DNA of 64,000 bases from J014 sp964486055 (lineage in GTDB: Bacteria; Acidobacteriota; Blastocatellia; Pyrinomonadales; Pyrinomonadaceae), in the NCBI GenBank assembly GCA_964486055.1, contig CAZALE010000002.1:62001-126000 (forward strand). The letters are read 5' to 3'. Below, one piece after another: positions 63,969 through 64,000 of the stretch. The translations under genes were made by a program, and so were the position numbers. The notes under the pieces were generated by a model. The model was given only the letters and a program-made list of their open reading frames with translations, was not told the DNA's origin and searched no databases. Each line of letters starts with the position of its first letter. The first letter of the stretch is position 1.

Positions 63969-64000
63969 CTCTTAATTTCCCCAAAGCTTTGAAATGAAAA

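Noticed and set aside
1..64000. CRISPR arrays, insertion sequences, prophage or attachment sites
   Set aside because: No direct-repeat/spacer pattern, transposase motif, integrase or flanking target duplication was found; repeats seen are protein-coding (FG-GAP, PD40) or hairpins.

Overview
The window is a gene-dense stretch of bacterial chromosome with moderately low G+C and about 57 protein genes, one tRNA and few gaps. Several features point to a Gram-negative member of the Acidobacteriota, possibly class Blastocatellia: lipid A/LPS core genes (KdsC-type phosphatase, WaaC-type heptosyltransferase), MacB-type permeases, a PQQ-type sugar dehydrogenase carrying FG-GAP repeats of the 'AVFRPSNGTWY' kind, a carboxypeptidase-regulatory-domain protein and a DUF3108 protein. 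This placement is an inference from protein style; no rRNA gene is present to confirm it.

Layout. 1-2.4 kb: the end of a nucleotide-sugar/polysaccharide cluster (truncated UDP-xylose synthase, a second SDR epimerase, an exported Ig-like protein). 2.5-8.5 kb: udk, a NUDIX hydrolase, an AtuA-C-like protein with a crotonase, an NfeD protein, tRNA-Leu(UAA), an exported protein with no normal start codon, a DUF883-like anchor protein, a hotdog thioesterase and a class V aminotransferase. 8.5-17.4 kb (minus): PQQ dehydrogenase/FG-GAP protein, aminotransferase plus KdsC, a catalytically dead M1-peptidase-like protein, then yidC-yidD-rnpA-rpmH. In that last block rpmH lies entirely inside an N-terminally extended rnpA, as in Thermus. 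17.6-26.8 kb: a NifU/BFD protein, an MGDG-synthase-like glycosyltransferase with a radical SAM protein, a cysteine desulfurase, asd plus an aminotransferase, a TolB-like protein and an acyl-ACP desaturase.

26.8-36.2 kb: an FHA-GGDEF protein, a broken M16 peptidase gene, queC, a small membrane protein, an O-antigen-ligase-like protein with a PDZ-like insertion that overlaps a convergent CapD-type dehydratase, and GTP-type PEP carboxykinase. 36.3-44.3 kb: a lone OppF-type ATPase with a suspicious A6 tract at its start, a Yip1 protein, two adjacent MacB-type permeases, a FecR-domain protein, tsaE and the fused NAD(P)HX epimerase/dehydratase. 44.4-47.1 kb: phoH-ybeY-CBS/CorC membrane protein in overlapping order. 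47.2-57.8 kb: a C25 (gingipain-type) peptidase, a thioesterase, an alpha/beta hydrolase, then ybbR-cdaA-M50 protease-mreB and an FHA-GAF adenylate cyclase, divergent from a degenerate cysteine-desulfurase paralogue. 57.9-64 kb: an unrecognised protein, a DUF3108 protein, a heptosyltransferase, and a 1177-residue P-loop ATPase resembling the PglY/BrxC/DUF6079 group whose upstream partners lie outside the window.

The strongest points for a second look are the nested rpmH/rnpA pair, the large orphan ATPase, three enzyme-family members that have lost or replaced catalytic residues (M1 peptidase, NifS paralogue, NifU scaffold), the PDZ-in-O-antigen-ligase architecture, and a set of A-tract or start-codon irregularities that could be real slippage sites or assembly errors.
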